From: JAQVOO01 sp964524755
GTDB taxonomy: Bacteria; Spirochaetota; Spirochaetia; Sphaerochaetales; Sphaerochaetaceae
Direction: 5' to 3'
DNA length: 27,189 nt
NCBI GenBank assembly: GCA_964524755.1
Contig: CAZGDR010000025.1
Span: forward strand, 1-27,189
The translations under genes and the position numbers were made by a program. Position 1 is the stretch's first letter. Each line of letters opens with the position of its first letter. Below, in pieces: positions 15,409-23,827 of this stretch. Under the pieces are notes generated by a model. The model was not told the DNA's origin. It saw only the letters and a list, made by a program, of their open reading frames with translations, and ran no database searches.

Positions 15409-16374
15409 TCAACTATCCTCTAATGGAACTTTTTTGTGCATCTCCCGCTTCTCTAAAATGGCGAAGACCACAAGTGAAGCAAGCAAGAGGACACCAAGGG
15501 TGAAGTTAAAGATATTCCCACTAAAATTCAAGAGTGTATAACCTTTACGCAAAACCCCAATGATAAGAACCCCAATAAAGGTACCAAACACACTTCCTAC
15601 TCCACCCATCGTCGAGGTTCCCCCTAGGACAACCGCTGTAATGACTTGGAGGTTAAGCCCATCGCCCATACTTGTTCGTGCCGCTGAGAGTCGACCTAGA
15701 TAGACAAGAGCCGCAAACCCAGACATGAGACCACTCAGTGCATAACTGATAAAAATAGCTTTCTTAGTATTGATACCAGAGAATATCAACGAAGATTCAT
15801 TAAATCCTATCCCTTTCAAAGTTCGTCCCATTTTACCGCGACTGTAAGCAATATGGAATAAGAAAAACAGTACTAAGAGGTAGAAAAAACTTATGGGGAT
15901 AACATCAAAAACTTCGTACGTAAAAGCAGTTTTGAAGTTAGAGGGAAATCCGGAATATGAATCTGTCCCAGCGATGATGAATGAGATACCTCGAAAAAGG
16001 TTCATCGTAGCTAAGGTCGCAATGATGGGGGGGATTTTAGTCTTTACAATCACAAGCCCATTAAACACACCACAGGCCAAGCCCGTCAGCAAAGCAATGA
16101 AGATAGCCCACCCTAGGTTCCCTGTTGAGGTATAAATGACCCCAAAGACAATCCCGCTCAGTTGCAGCATGTATCCCACTGAAAGGTCAATGCCACCGGT
16201 AGTAATTATAAACGTCATGGCTAAAGCCATAATCCCGATCTCTCCAATAATAGCTGTAACATCAAACAATACATCCGGGTAGAAGAAAACGGGTTCTAGA
16301 AGACCAAATACTACGACCAGTATGACTAACACTAAGGCCAAGATTGTCTGATAATTTATAATTTTACTTCTCAT
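15409..16374 (-). CDS. CUT2-family sugar ABC transporter permease (second)
   Basis: 321 residues with eight to ten membrane helices and the RbsC/AraH family signature around TTGGIDLSVGYMLQLSG. GMAL-type loops (ALAMTFIITTGG) and the conserved VLGGTSTMGGVGSVFGTFIG segment near residues 235-260 contact the ATPase. It pairs with the permease encoded upstream, as in the rhizobial RhaP/RhaQ and E. coli LsrC/LsrD heterodimers. The ATG is one base after the stop of that gene, so the two are tightly coupled. It is expected to import a monosaccharide, most likely L-rhamnose given the operon. Confidence 0.9.
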   Translation of the reverse strand: MRSKIINYQTILALVLVILVVVFGLLEPVFFYPDVLFDVTAIIGEIGIMALAMTFIITTGGIDLSVGYMLQLSGIVFGVIYTSTGNLGWAIFIALLTGLACGVFNGLVIVKTKIPPIIATLATMNLFRGISFIIAGTDSYSGFPSNFKTAFTYEVFDVIPISFFYLLVLFFLFHIAYSRGKMGRTLKGIGFNESSLIFSGINTKKAIFISYALSGLMSGFAALVYLGRLSAARTSMGDGLNLQVITAVVLGGTSTMGGVGSVFGTFIGVLIIGVLRKGYTLLNFSGNIFNFTLGVLLLASLVVFAILEKREMHKKVPLEDS

Positions 16375-16375
16375 T

Positions 16376-17365
16376 TTAGTTGGCCTCTCTCAATTTCTTT
16401 TTATTAAACATATGCGAGAATTTTCTCTTCATATCGGTAAAATCGGTAACGGTAATATAGACCGCAATCAAAATTACAATCCCTTGCAAAGCAAACTGGT
16501 AATAATCCTGGAAACCAAGATAGATCATCGTAATACTGAGCAGATAGACCAAGACGGCCCCAAAGGCAGATCCTAATATCTTGCCACTACCACCCATAAT
16601 ATTCATACCACCAACCACAGCAGAGGCAATAAATACCATCTCTCGACCTTGGAAGGTTGACGGCATAATCTCGTTATTGGTGGTAGCTTTAAGTACTCCA
16701 GCAACTCCCAATAACAAACCTTCAAGGGCAAACATCTTGAGAACTGTTACATCTGGGTTAATTCCTGAATAAATAGCAGCCTGACGATTTCCACCCACCG
16801 CATAGAGGCTTTTACCAAAGCTCGTATACTTCATAACAAACATCATGAGTGCGGTAATCAGAACCGCGACGACAAAGATGTAGGGGATGATATTGAAAAA
16901 GCTCCCCCGTCCAAACCACGTAAAACTACTATCTAGGTTTTCAACCCAACCTGAGTTAGGTAAAAATGTGGCATAAAAGCCTAAGTGAACTATATTCATA
17001 GCCAGCGTAACTACCATGGAGGGTATTTTAAAATAGACTGTAATAAAGCCATTTAACAGGGCTAAGCCTGTACCAGTAAGGAGTGCTAATGGTAGGTAGA
17101 TGTAAGGCGCAAAGCCTGCTTTTGACAGAAAGCCTGCTACAAAGGCTACAAACCCCATAATTGTACCAGCTGAGATATCAATGTTGCCGGTGACAATAAC
17201 CAAAGAGAGTGCTATAGATCCAATGAGAATTGGGCTGATATCTAACATCAAGCTGAAAAAACCATTCCTGCTGTTAAAATTGGTTGCCCATGACAGAAAT
17301 ATCATAAAAACGACCACAATCACACCAAGCGCAACTTCTCTTGTAAAAAACCGTTTAATTTTCAT
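16376..17365 (-). CDS. CUT2-family sugar ABC transporter permease (first)
   Basis: 329 residues with eight to ten predicted membrane helices. It has the family signature VTGNIDISAGTIMGFVAF after the second helix pair, and AVVGGMNIMGGSGKILGSAFGA near residue 250. It differs clearly from the second permease, which argues for a heterodimer. AAGGT stands eight bases before the ATG; the gene starts 17 bases after the ATPase stop. The short basic end NKKKLREAN is cytoplasmic. The substrate is inferred from neighbouring rhamnose genes. Confidence 0.9.
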   Translation of the reverse strand: MKIKRFFTREVALGVIVVVFMIFLSWATNFNSRNGFFSLMLDISPILIGSIALSLVIVTGNIDISAGTIMGFVAFVAGFLSKAGFAPYIYLPLALLTGTGLALLNGFITVYFKIPSMVVTLAMNIVHLGFYATFLPNSGWVENLDSSFTWFGRGSFFNIIPYIFVVAVLITALMMFVMKYTSFGKSLYAVGGNRQAAIYSGINPDVTVLKMFALEGLLLGVAGVLKATTNNEIMPSTFQGREMVFIASAVVGGMNIMGGSGKILGSAFGAVLVYLLSITMIYLGFQDYYQFALQGIVILIAVYITVTDFTDMKRKFSHMFNKKKLREAN

Positions 17366-17382
17366 ACGATATACCTTAATTT

Positions 17383-18906
17383 TTAAAGCGCCAATTGAAG
17401 AATTTTTTCTTGACTACATTCTGAACGCAGCAGTTCACCCTGCTTTCGGCCATCTTTCATAACCAGAACCCGATCACTCATCCCTATAATTTCGGGTAGA
17501 TCACTGGAGATCATAATTATAGACTTACCTGATTTAGCTAAATTACTGATGATACGGTGGATTTCACTCTTTGCACCAACATCAACTCCACGGGTAGGTT
17601 CATCCAAAATTAAAATTTGAGGCTCGGTTGCCAGCGCCTTAGAAACTGAGACTTTTTGCTGATTTCCACCCGAAAGGTTCATAACGCGAGCATGATTACT
17701 CGGTGTCTTCACAGCCAGCTTTTGAATATACTCAGTTCCTATCTCAGAAGATCTCTTCCTATCGATTAAACCAAATTTTTCGCTTAACTGAGGAAGAATA
17801 GGAAAGCAAATATTCTCTTCCACACTCATGGGAATAACGAGACCATATTTTTGCCTATCTTCTGAGACGTACACCATCCCTTGATTCATGGCTGAACGGT
17901 ACCCATTAATTTTGGTCTTCTTGCCATTAAGTTCAATCGTGCCACTATCAAGCGGTGTTAAACCGCAAAGAGCTAAAGCCATCTCAGTACGCCCTGCTCC
18001 AGCCAGTCCAGCTATCCCTAGAATTTCGCCTCGGCGTAATGAGATATCTATATCTTGTAGAATTCCCTCTTGGCAGATTCCCGTGGCATTGAGAATAACC
18101 TCACCGATTTCAACTTCTTCTTTTGGATAGAGTTTATCTAAGGTCCGACCGATCATCCATGCTACAAGTTGGTCATTATCGACTTTATCAACATATTCTG
18201 TTTGAACCGACTCTCCATCACGAATGACAGTCACCCGGTTGGCTATTTGGAAGATTTCATCTAGGCGGTGACTGATATAGAGCATCGAAACCCCTTCCGA
18301 TCTCAACTTTTCTATAGTCTCAAATAAGGTATCCACCTCTTTATTAGAGAGAGCCGCCGTGGGTTCATCTAAAATAAGAATACGTGATTCATGGGTCAAC
18401 GCTTTAGCGATCTCAATCATCTGCTTAGTGGCTACGCCAAGGTTTGAGACATACTCATCTAAATTAATTTTCATCCCTAGCCGATCAAAAACCTCATTTG
18501 CTTTTTTACGCATAGCAGGATAATCGAGCATCCTAATATGTTTACCAATAAGTGGTTTTTTAAGTTCATGCCCCATGAAGATGTTTTCTAAAACGGTAAG
18601 ATCTTGAAACAAACTTGTTTCTTGAAAGATTATGGCAATCCCGTTGGCGTAAGCTTCGTTGGGATTATGCATTAAAACTTCTTCACCGTTGAGATACATG
18701 CGCCCTTCATCAGCACGGTATACACCAGTTATTATCTTCATCAAGGTGGATTTACCGGCACCATTTTCACCACAGATCGCATGAACTTCACCGCGGTAGA
18801 GTTCAATTGACATATCTGATAATGCCTTAACCCCTGGAAAGCTTTTGGTAATATTATCAAGATGTAAAATGACATCTTTATTTTGTTTTTCTCTGGTAGT
18901 ATTCAT
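17383..18906 (-). CDS. CUT2-family sugar ABC transporter ATPase (two ABC domains)
   Basis: 507 residues with two fused nucleotide-binding domains, as in RbsA, AraG and RhaT-type importers. The first has Walker A GENGAGKST, a degenerate signature (LGVATKQM) and Walker B RILILDEPTAALS. The second has a degenerate Walker A GLAGAGRTE with Arg in place of Lys, but an intact signature LSGGNQQKVS and ILDEPTRGVDVGAK. This asymmetry is normal for the family. AAGGA lies six bases before the ATG. It is separated from the binding-protein gene by 107 bases carrying a GC-rich hairpin, which probably reduces its expression relative to the binding protein. Confidence 0.93.
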   Translation of the reverse strand: MNTTREKQNKDVILHLDNITKSFPGVKALSDMSIELYRGEVHAICGENGAGKSTLMKIITGVYRADEGRMYLNGEEVLMHNPNEAYANGIAIIFQETSLFQDLTVLENIFMGHELKKPLIGKHIRMLDYPAMRKKANEVFDRLGMKINLDEYVSNLGVATKQMIEIAKALTHESRILILDEPTAALSNKEVDTLFETIEKLRSEGVSMLYISHRLDEIFQIANRVTVIRDGESVQTEYVDKVDNDQLVAWMIGRTLDKLYPKEEVEIGEVILNATGICQEGILQDIDISLRRGEILGIAGLAGAGRTEMALALCGLTPLDSGTIELNGKKTKINGYRSAMNQGMVYVSEDRQKYGLVIPMSVEENICFPILPQLSEKFGLIDRKRSSEIGTEYIQKLAVKTPSNHARVMNLSGGNQQKVSVSKALATEPQILILDEPTRGVDVGAKSEIHRIISNLAKSGKSIIMISSDLPEIIGMSDRVLVMKDGRKQGELLRSECSQEKILQLAL

Positions 18907-18935
18907 TCAATTCCTTTCCCAACATTTCTTTGAAC

Positions 18936-18959
18936 AGGAGGGGGAGCCCCCCCCCTCCT
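18936..18959 (-). terminator. GC-rich attenuator hairpin between binding-protein and ATPase genes
   Basis: AGGAGGGGG (18936-18944) pairs with CCCCCTCCT (18951-18959) around a six-base loop, 55 bases past the binding-protein stop. There is no U-tract. Such intercistronic hairpins often protect the upstream mRNA and raise the amount of binding protein relative to the membrane components. Confidence 0.6.
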
Positions 18960-19013
18960 TTCCTTCATTCTTGTATTAATTATAAATTGTTTCGTGCAAA
19001 TTATTTATAACTA

Positions 19014-20162
19014 CTATTTCAAGAAACCTGCCATTCCATTATCTTCATCAGGATAACCACGGAAAGCATCAATGTTCTTAAGATTCCATACAATCGGCTC
19101 ACCTAAGATTATTACATTGTCTTCCATAATCTTATGACCGGCGGCTGGATATCTAACTGGAGTTTTTCCATCCATGAAGTCTGGAGCCATCGTGGTTCCA
19201 CTCAAAGGAGAGACAAACGTACCGGTTGGGTTCTTGCCTTCAAGTAATGCATACGCCACATGAAGAGTTAAGTAACCAAGGTCAAACGGCTGCCACAAAA
19301 CAACGGCTGACATTTGGCCGGTTTCCATATCTGAGCGAGAAGCTTCAGGTACAGATACACCAACGATTTTAATTTCACCCTTAATGTTCAACTGGTCACG
19401 AGCTGAAGAGACGGCAGGAACGGTGTTAGATGATAAAGCGATAATACCCTTGATGTTGGCATTGGCCGACAACATAGATTTGATCTTTTCATCTGCTGTT
19501 CCTTGGTCATTTCCAACGTACGCAATCTGATGAGGAGCAGCCATTAAATTGATGTGACTGTATTCAGCATCTTTCTTAGCATTATATTCATCAATGATTG
19601 CATAAAGCCATGCATTCTGGTTAGGAGAGTCATTGGTTGTAGAAACCAAAGCTACCGTTGCTTTATTCGCCGCAGTATAAGCACTGAGGTCACCAGCAAG
19701 TCCCTTCAGAAGAGCAATAGCAATGTGATCACTTTCAGCTTGATTGACGAAATAGTCACGAGCAGCTGGATTTACATCAGCGTCCCACGTAATAACCTTA
19801 ATTCCTTTTTCCCGAGCTTTCTTCAGGGTATCAGCATAACTTTCTGGATCTAAGGCCGAGACCAAGATGGCATCATAGCGCTTATCAATAAAGCTCTGGA
19901 TATAGTTTTTCTGGTTGGCAGATGATGTTTGAGCCATCGTATCACCAATCCAGTCAAACTGAATTTTCCCACCTAAATCTTTCTCTGCCTGACGGAAACC
20001 TCTTTCACAAGCTATGAAGTAGTCCTCTGCAATAAACTTAGGAACAACGCCTACTTTGTAGACTTTCTCACCCGTTTTGGCCTCAGCACCTCCGGCTGCA
20101 AACACACTGAATGTGCCCACAACCATTATTACTAAGAGCGCCAGTAGAATTTTCTTTTTCAT
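19014..20162 (-). CDS. Periplasmic sugar-binding protein of a CUT2 ABC importer (RhaS/LsrB-like)
   Basis: 382 residues with a signal peptide: MKKK, a hydrophobic core, then FAAGG without a lipobox cysteine, so it is probably soluble in the periplasm. The periplasmic-binding-protein type 1 fold is shown by the YKVGVVPK start, DAILVSALDPES, KVITWDADV followed by an FVNQA stretch, and VSTTNDSPNQNAW. The C-terminal VWNLKNIDAF resembles both rhizobial rhamnose-binding RhaS and the AI-2 binder LsrB; gene context favours rhamnose. It has a very strong ribosome site (AGGAGGAGG) seven bases or fewer upstream. It is bracketed by hairpins, which suggests high expression. Confidence 0.9.
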   Translation of the reverse strand: MKKKILLALLVIMVVGTFSVFAAGGAEAKTGEKVYKVGVVPKFIAEDYFIACERGFRQAEKDLGGKIQFDWIGDTMAQTSSANQKNYIQSFIDKRYDAILVSALDPESYADTLKKAREKGIKVITWDADVNPAARDYFVNQAESDHIAIALLKGLAGDLSAYTAANKATVALVSTTNDSPNQNAWLYAIIDEYNAKKDAEYSHINLMAAPHQIAYVGNDQGTADEKIKSMLSANANIKGIIALSSNTVPAVSSARDQLNIKGEIKIVGVSVPEASRSDMETGQMSAVVLWQPFDLGYLTLHVAYALLEGKNPTGTFVSPLSGTTMAPDFMDGKTPVRYPAAGHKIMEDNVIILGEPIVWNLKNIDAFRGYPDEDNGMAGFLK

Positions 20163-20184
20163 AAAATCCTCCTCCTAAAATTAC

Positions 20185-20199
20185 CGGAGCTAAGCTCCG
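20185..20199 (-). terminator. Short hairpin between UroD-like and binding-protein genes
   Basis: CGGAGC (20185-20190) and GCTCCG (20194-20199) form a perfect six-base stem with a TAA loop. A run of five T follows on the plus strand only; in operon direction it is followed by GGTAATTTT. It probably marks an intercistronic processing or pausing point just upstream of the strong ribosome site of the binding-protein gene. Confidence 0.4.
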
Positions 20200-20229
20200 T
20201 TTTTACCATTAATTAAATTCCTACCTTAC

Positions 20230-21318
20230 CTAGGTAGTAAATAACGAACACATAAACTCAACTGTCTCCGGTTGCACATCAGCTTGAATGATGTGAGCTG
20301 GAGCCATGAGGTAGCCACCATCTTTTCCCATGATCTCTTTACGACGGTTAATTTCAGCCTCAATGGCCTTAAAGTCGCCACTAGGAAGTAGCTCTTGCTG
20401 GTCAATACCACCAAAGAAATTAATTCTGCCACCATATTTGTCAACTAATTCTTGAGGGTCTGAACCGGGGACGTTGGGCTGTACTGGATTATAGATATCT
20501 ACACCAATTTCAATGAAGTCCTCGATTAAAGGTGCCACAGCTCCATCAGAGTGGAAAATAACCATAACATCAGGGTTGGCGGCTTTCATCTTCTTGATCA
20601 TCCGCTCGTAGCGGAATTTAAAGTGCTCTCTCCACATATCGGGAGAAATAAGCATCGATAGCTGAGTACCCAAATCCTCTCCCAGCCAAATAGCATCAAC
20701 GCCACGGGAGATGAGCGAGAGAGCTAATCCCGTAGACCACTCTTCGACCATATCGTTGAGGCGCGTGATCCAAGGAGTCTCCATAGCCAGTTCAACTAGA
20801 TATTTTTCCATTCCAGTCAGGTGCCAAGCCAGTTCAAATAATGAAAGCTCTACATCCCCAATTACGAAATACTCTTTACCAAAGCGAGCAATATCACGCT
20901 CGGCATCGAGAAAACGGCCAGGAGCATAGGGGTTAGGAAAATTATAGGCAGCGAGATCTTCTTCAGATTCTACGTTGGCTAATGGGCATTCCACTACCTC
21001 GACATATAATGAGGTTGGTTTCATTTTCATCCCAAACTCATTTAAAGTAATGCCATCTCCACAATCTTTGGCTACAAAATTCTGAGCTACCGACCCACCT
21101 ACAACAATACAATCTGATCCCATTTTTGTTCGAATGGCATTAGATGAAATTCTATAGGTCAAATCTTCATAATAAGAGAGTGTATATTCTGGATCCATCG
21201 AATATTTCTCAGCAAAATGATCTGTTAAAGATTGACAGAGATCAAATTGAAGTGGAATCCGATCAGGTTTCCCTGGTAATTTACCAAATGCATGTAAAAC
21301 TCGTTCTCGTGAAGTCAT
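20230..21318 (-). CDS. UroD-superfamily protein of unknown function in a sugar operon
   Basis: 362 residues with the uroporphyrinogen-decarboxylase TIM-barrel fold, from MTSRERVLHAF through GEDLGTQ and SPDMWREHF. It lacks the substrate-binding arginine motif near the N-terminus of true UroD (RQAGRY), so haem synthesis is unlikely. It is closer to the MtaA/CmuA side of the superfamily. There the zinc-site HxC is His256-Ser-Asp258 here, and the late Cys position is occupied by His342 in MAPAHII. An H-D-H metal site is therefore possible. GGGGG lies five bases before the ATG, and the gene starts nine bases after the rhaM stop. Such paralogues are found in carbohydrate loci, but their reaction is unknown to me. 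Confidence 0.8.
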   Translation of the reverse strand: MTSRERVLHAFGKLPGKPDRIPLQFDLCQSLTDHFAEKYSMDPEYTLSYYEDLTYRISSNAIRTKMGSDCIVVGGSVAQNFVAKDCGDGITLNEFGMKMKPTSLYVEVVECPLANVESEEDLAAYNFPNPYAPGRFLDAERDIARFGKEYFVIGDVELSLFELAWHLTGMEKYLVELAMETPWITRLNDMVEEWSTGLALSLISRGVDAIWLGEDLGTQLSMLISPDMWREHFKFRYERMIKKMKAANPDVMVIFHSDGAVAPLIEDFIEIGVDIYNPVQPNVPGSDPQELVDKYGGRINFFGGIDQQELLPSGDFKAIEAEINRRKEIMGKDGGYLMAPAHIIQADVQPETVEFMCSLFTT

Positions 21319-21327
21319 AATAGCCCC

Positions 21328-21642
21328 CTAATCCATGTGGAAAACTTCTTTCAAATCAATCGATACCGGAGAGCCGTCGGGATTGGTCTCCATGATATCG
21401 CCCATATGTTTCCACCACTTCTGTACAATCTCTTTTTGAGGAAGTTCGTCTGAAGTGTGGTAGTTTTTTAGTTTCTGGAAGGCAAACAATGTGTTTGTCT
21501 CTTCATCCAAAAATATGGAATAATCAGAAACCCCAGCATCTTCTAATTCTTTGAGCATTTCAGGCCACAGCGCATCATGGCGCGCCTTATACTCCGCCTC
21601 AAAACCTTTTTTCAACTTCATTTTAAAAGCATGTCTTATCAT
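21328..21642 (-). CDS. rhaM: L-rhamnose mutarotase
   Basis: 104 residues, exactly the length of E. coli RhaM and colinear with it: MIRHAFKMK start, YKARHDALWPEM (His22 the catalytic histidine), DYSIFLDEETNTLFAF, KWWKHMGDIM, NPDGSPVS, and LKEVFHMD at the end. The enzyme interconverts the alpha and beta anomers of L-rhamnose in the cytoplasm, feeding the anomer used by RhaA. The start codon overlaps the stop of the preceding dehydrogenase gene in ATGA, and AGGAGG stands a few bases before it. This gene is strong evidence that rhamnose or a close 6-deoxy sugar is the operon substrate. Confidence 0.96.
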   Translation of the reverse strand: MIRHAFKMKLKKGFEAEYKARHDALWPEMLKELEDAGVSDYSIFLDEETNTLFAFQKLKNYHTSDELPQKEIVQKWWKHMGDIMETNPDGSPVSIDLKEVFHMD

Positions 21643-22682
21643 ACATCCTCCTCTAAGGCAAATAACACCTTATTACTCCATTCTGAACGGTTTACCATTT
21701 TCTCAAACATTGCTTTTCCTTCAGCAAGTGGTATTACATGGCTGATCAACGGCTCAACTTCAATCTGCTGATCAAGATTAGCCAACACTTCAGTCCATTC
21801 ATCCTCGCCTCGGGGTTCTACTTTAGAATTCCAGGTGCCATAAATAGTGAGTTCATTTCTGAGAATATGAGTAAAATCTGATTCAGGCACACTAAACGTA
21901 CCCTGGATATTCCCCATAAAAACAATCTCTCCAAAACGCGCTGCGCATTGGATAGTCTGCAAGAACGTCTTCGGCATACCCACCGCCTCTATGACACAGG
22001 GGACACCATCGGGTTCTAATTCTCTGAGTTTTTTGACGGTGTCCTCTTTTGCCGCATTAATGGGGATAAAGCCCATAGATCGTGCTATTTCCAGTTTACG
22101 TTCGTCAATATCACTAATATAGATCTTTGAGCACCCTTTTAAGCGCAACCATTGCGCCGTCATATTTCCAATAGCTCCGGCACCTAACACTAAAGCGCTC
22201 ATGCCTGGAGTAATATTCAATTTATTCACCCCATGTAAAGCCACAGCACAAGGTTCAGTCATTGCCGCCGATTTCAGGCTAACCCCATCTGGAACGAGAA
22301 AGAGGTTTGCTTCAGGCACTTCTACGTACGAGGCAAACCCTCCATCTCGGCGTGAACCAAAGTAGTCATAATTTTCACATTGGGCATAATCTCCGGTACT
22401 ACAAGGCTCACATACATAACAGGGAAGTAAGGGGTAAATTACTGTGCGATCCCCGCTCTTAAACTTTGAGTCAACGGGAGCCTCTTCGACTACGCCTGAG
22501 AACTCATGGCCCATCACTAAAGGATAAAAATAGGCTTTATTGCCAAACCCACGTGGAATATCGGAACCACAAATACCGGCAAAAGCAACTTTTACTAAAA
22601 CGTTTTCTTTATGTTCTCGCTTGAATTCACGCTCTTGATACTCAAGCACACCGTTTTCTTTTAATACCAGTGCTTTTACCAT
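21639..22682 (-). CDS. Zinc-dependent medium-chain dehydrogenase, GatD-like
   Basis: 347 residues, resembling E. coli galactitol-1-phosphate dehydrogenase GatD along its length (GICGSDIPR, YPLVMGHEFSG, PLLPCYVC, YDYFGSRRDGGFA, and ILRNELTIYGTW). The catalytic zinc ligands are Cys38, His59 and Glu60. Structural zinc ligands are Cys88, Cys91, Cys94 and Cys102. The NAD-binding motif is GAGAIG near residue 168. It oxidises or reduces a polyol, a sugar phosphate or possibly lactaldehyde; the substrate is not determined. It overlaps both neighbours (7 bases with the upstream dehydrogenase, 4 bases with rhaM), so the three are translationally coupled. Confidence 0.88.
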   Translation of the reverse strand: MVKALVLKENGVLEYQEREFKREHKENVLVKVAFAGICGSDIPRGFGNKAYFYPLVMGHEFSGVVEEAPVDSKFKSGDRTVIYPLLPCYVCEPCSTGDYAQCENYDYFGSRRDGGFASYVEVPEANLFLVPDGVSLKSAAMTEPCAVALHGVNKLNITPGMSALVLGAGAIGNMTAQWLRLKGCSKIYISDIDERKLEIARSMGFIPINAAKEDTVKKLRELEPDGVPCVIEAVGMPKTFLQTIQCAARFGEIVFMGNIQGTFSVPESDFTHILRNELTIYGTWNSKVEPRGEDEWTEVLANLDQQIEVEPLISHVIPLAEGKAMFEKMVNRSEWSNKVLFALEEDV

Positions 22683-23791
22683 ACTTCACGCTCCCAGTCG
22701 ATAATCACTTTAAGACTATCTTTGTCCGCAGCACGAGTTATAGCTTCTTTTATTTGTGTATGACCAAAACGTTCTGAGTCGTAAGTCATTCTTCCAAGCA
22801 GTGGCAATTTATCATCGTCGATAAGTTGGCCCGCCATCTGTACTCCCCGCTGTGAAGAGCCGTGAGTTGCTTGGTAACACTGGAGCTTATAGTGAATATC
22901 CTGATTCAAATCGATCTCATGCATAATCTTTGGTTTACCAGAAGCTCCTTTGACCCCTGCATGCGCATCAAGGACAGTTCCGTACCCCATTAAACTGATC
23001 CCTAAGCGGTAGGCTTGTTCTGCTGACGCCGTGATCATAATAAAATGGGGTTCATTAAAGGGTTTACAAGCCTCCATGACCTTAGTGTGAACATCGTCGG
23101 TCCATTTAAAACCAACCACACGTGGATCATTAAAATCTTTAAGAACTCGCTCTAAACGTGCTTCTCCGCGGTTAACCAAAATTACCTTGCGGGCATTCAT
23201 CGATAAGGCTACTTGCATAGCGTACACACCCTGTGAGCCCGAACCGATGATAACCACCACCCGGTTTTCAATGCAATTATTAACTCGAGTTAATCCCTCT
23301 AGCGTACATGCGAGTGGTTCAATATGGCAGGCATCGTCACGGGAGACGTGGTCAGAGAAACGGAATATGGGTCCTAGTTCAACAAACCAATCGGGTAATA
23401 TAGCATATTGTCTGGTAAATCCAGGGAATTCATGCCCTGTAGCTTGGGTGTTGGGACAACTAGTCCAATCCCCGGTTCCTTCATCACCACAATAGATACA
23501 AGCGCGATCCCCACAGGGAATATCACAACCTAGTCCGACGAGATCACCTACTTTAAATTTTGTCACACCAGGTCCTACAGCATCTACCAAGCAGCTAGCT
23601 TCATGTAATAAGAGCGCCGGCCATTGTTTTACACGGGCTAATCCCTGCTGATAAATCACTACATCAGATTGACAAACCGAGGTCCGCAGTGTCTTTAATC
23701 GTATTTCGCCCCTTTTAGGCTCCCCGATAGTCTCTTCGACGGGGGTGAACGTACCTTTGGGTTTATCTAAATAATACACAAGATTTTTCAT
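22676..23791 (-). CDS. Zinc-dependent medium-chain dehydrogenase (second type)
   Basis: 371 residues and only distantly related to its neighbour. Cys40 in SVCQSD and His63-Glu64 are the catalytic zinc ligands, but the usual GHE reads LHE here. The cysteines at 93, 98, 101 and 112 (with Cys89 nearby) can form the structural zinc site. The nucleotide-binding motif is IIGSGSQG (181-188). The loop GEDEG-type insert (CGDEGTGDWTSC) and the end KVIIDWEREVW are distinctive. It may convert L-lactaldehyde to 1,2-propanediol or act on a sugar or polyol; this is inference. GGAG lies six bases before the ATG, and 36 bases separate it from the aldolase gene. Confidence 0.8.
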   Translation of the reverse strand: MKNLVYYLDKPKGTFTPVEETIGEPKRGEIRLKTLRTSVCQSDVVIYQQGLARVKQWPALLLHEASCLVDAVGPGVTKFKVGDLVGLGCDIPCGDRACIYCGDEGTGDWTSCPNTQATGHEFPGFTRQYAILPDWFVELGPIFRFSDHVSRDDACHIEPLACTLEGLTRVNNCIENRVVVIIGSGSQGVYAMQVALSMNARKVILVNRGEARLERVLKDFNDPRVVGFKWTDDVHTKVMEACKPFNEPHFIMITASAEQAYRLGISLMGYGTVLDAHAGVKGASGKPKIMHEIDLNQDIHYKLQCYQATHGSSQRGVQMAGQLIDDDKLPLLGRMTYDSERFGHTQIKEAITRAADKDSLKVIIDWEREVW

Positions 23792-23827
23792 TATTTCTCC
23801 ATTACATTACACTCGATGCGACATGTT

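Noticed and set aside
15409..20162. AI-2 (Lsr) uptake system
   Set aside because: The binding protein resembles LsrB as well as RhaS, but no lsrK, lsrF or lsrG relatives are present, while rhaA and rhaM are.
20185..20204. Plus-strand intrinsic terminator (hairpin followed by five T)
   Set aside because: No plus-strand gene ends nearby; all genes across this region are on the minus strand, so an intercistronic role is more likely.
20230..21318. Haem-pathway uroporphyrinogen decarboxylase (hemE)
   Set aside because: The N-terminal arginine substrate motif is absent and the gene is embedded in a sugar operon without any other porphyrin gene.
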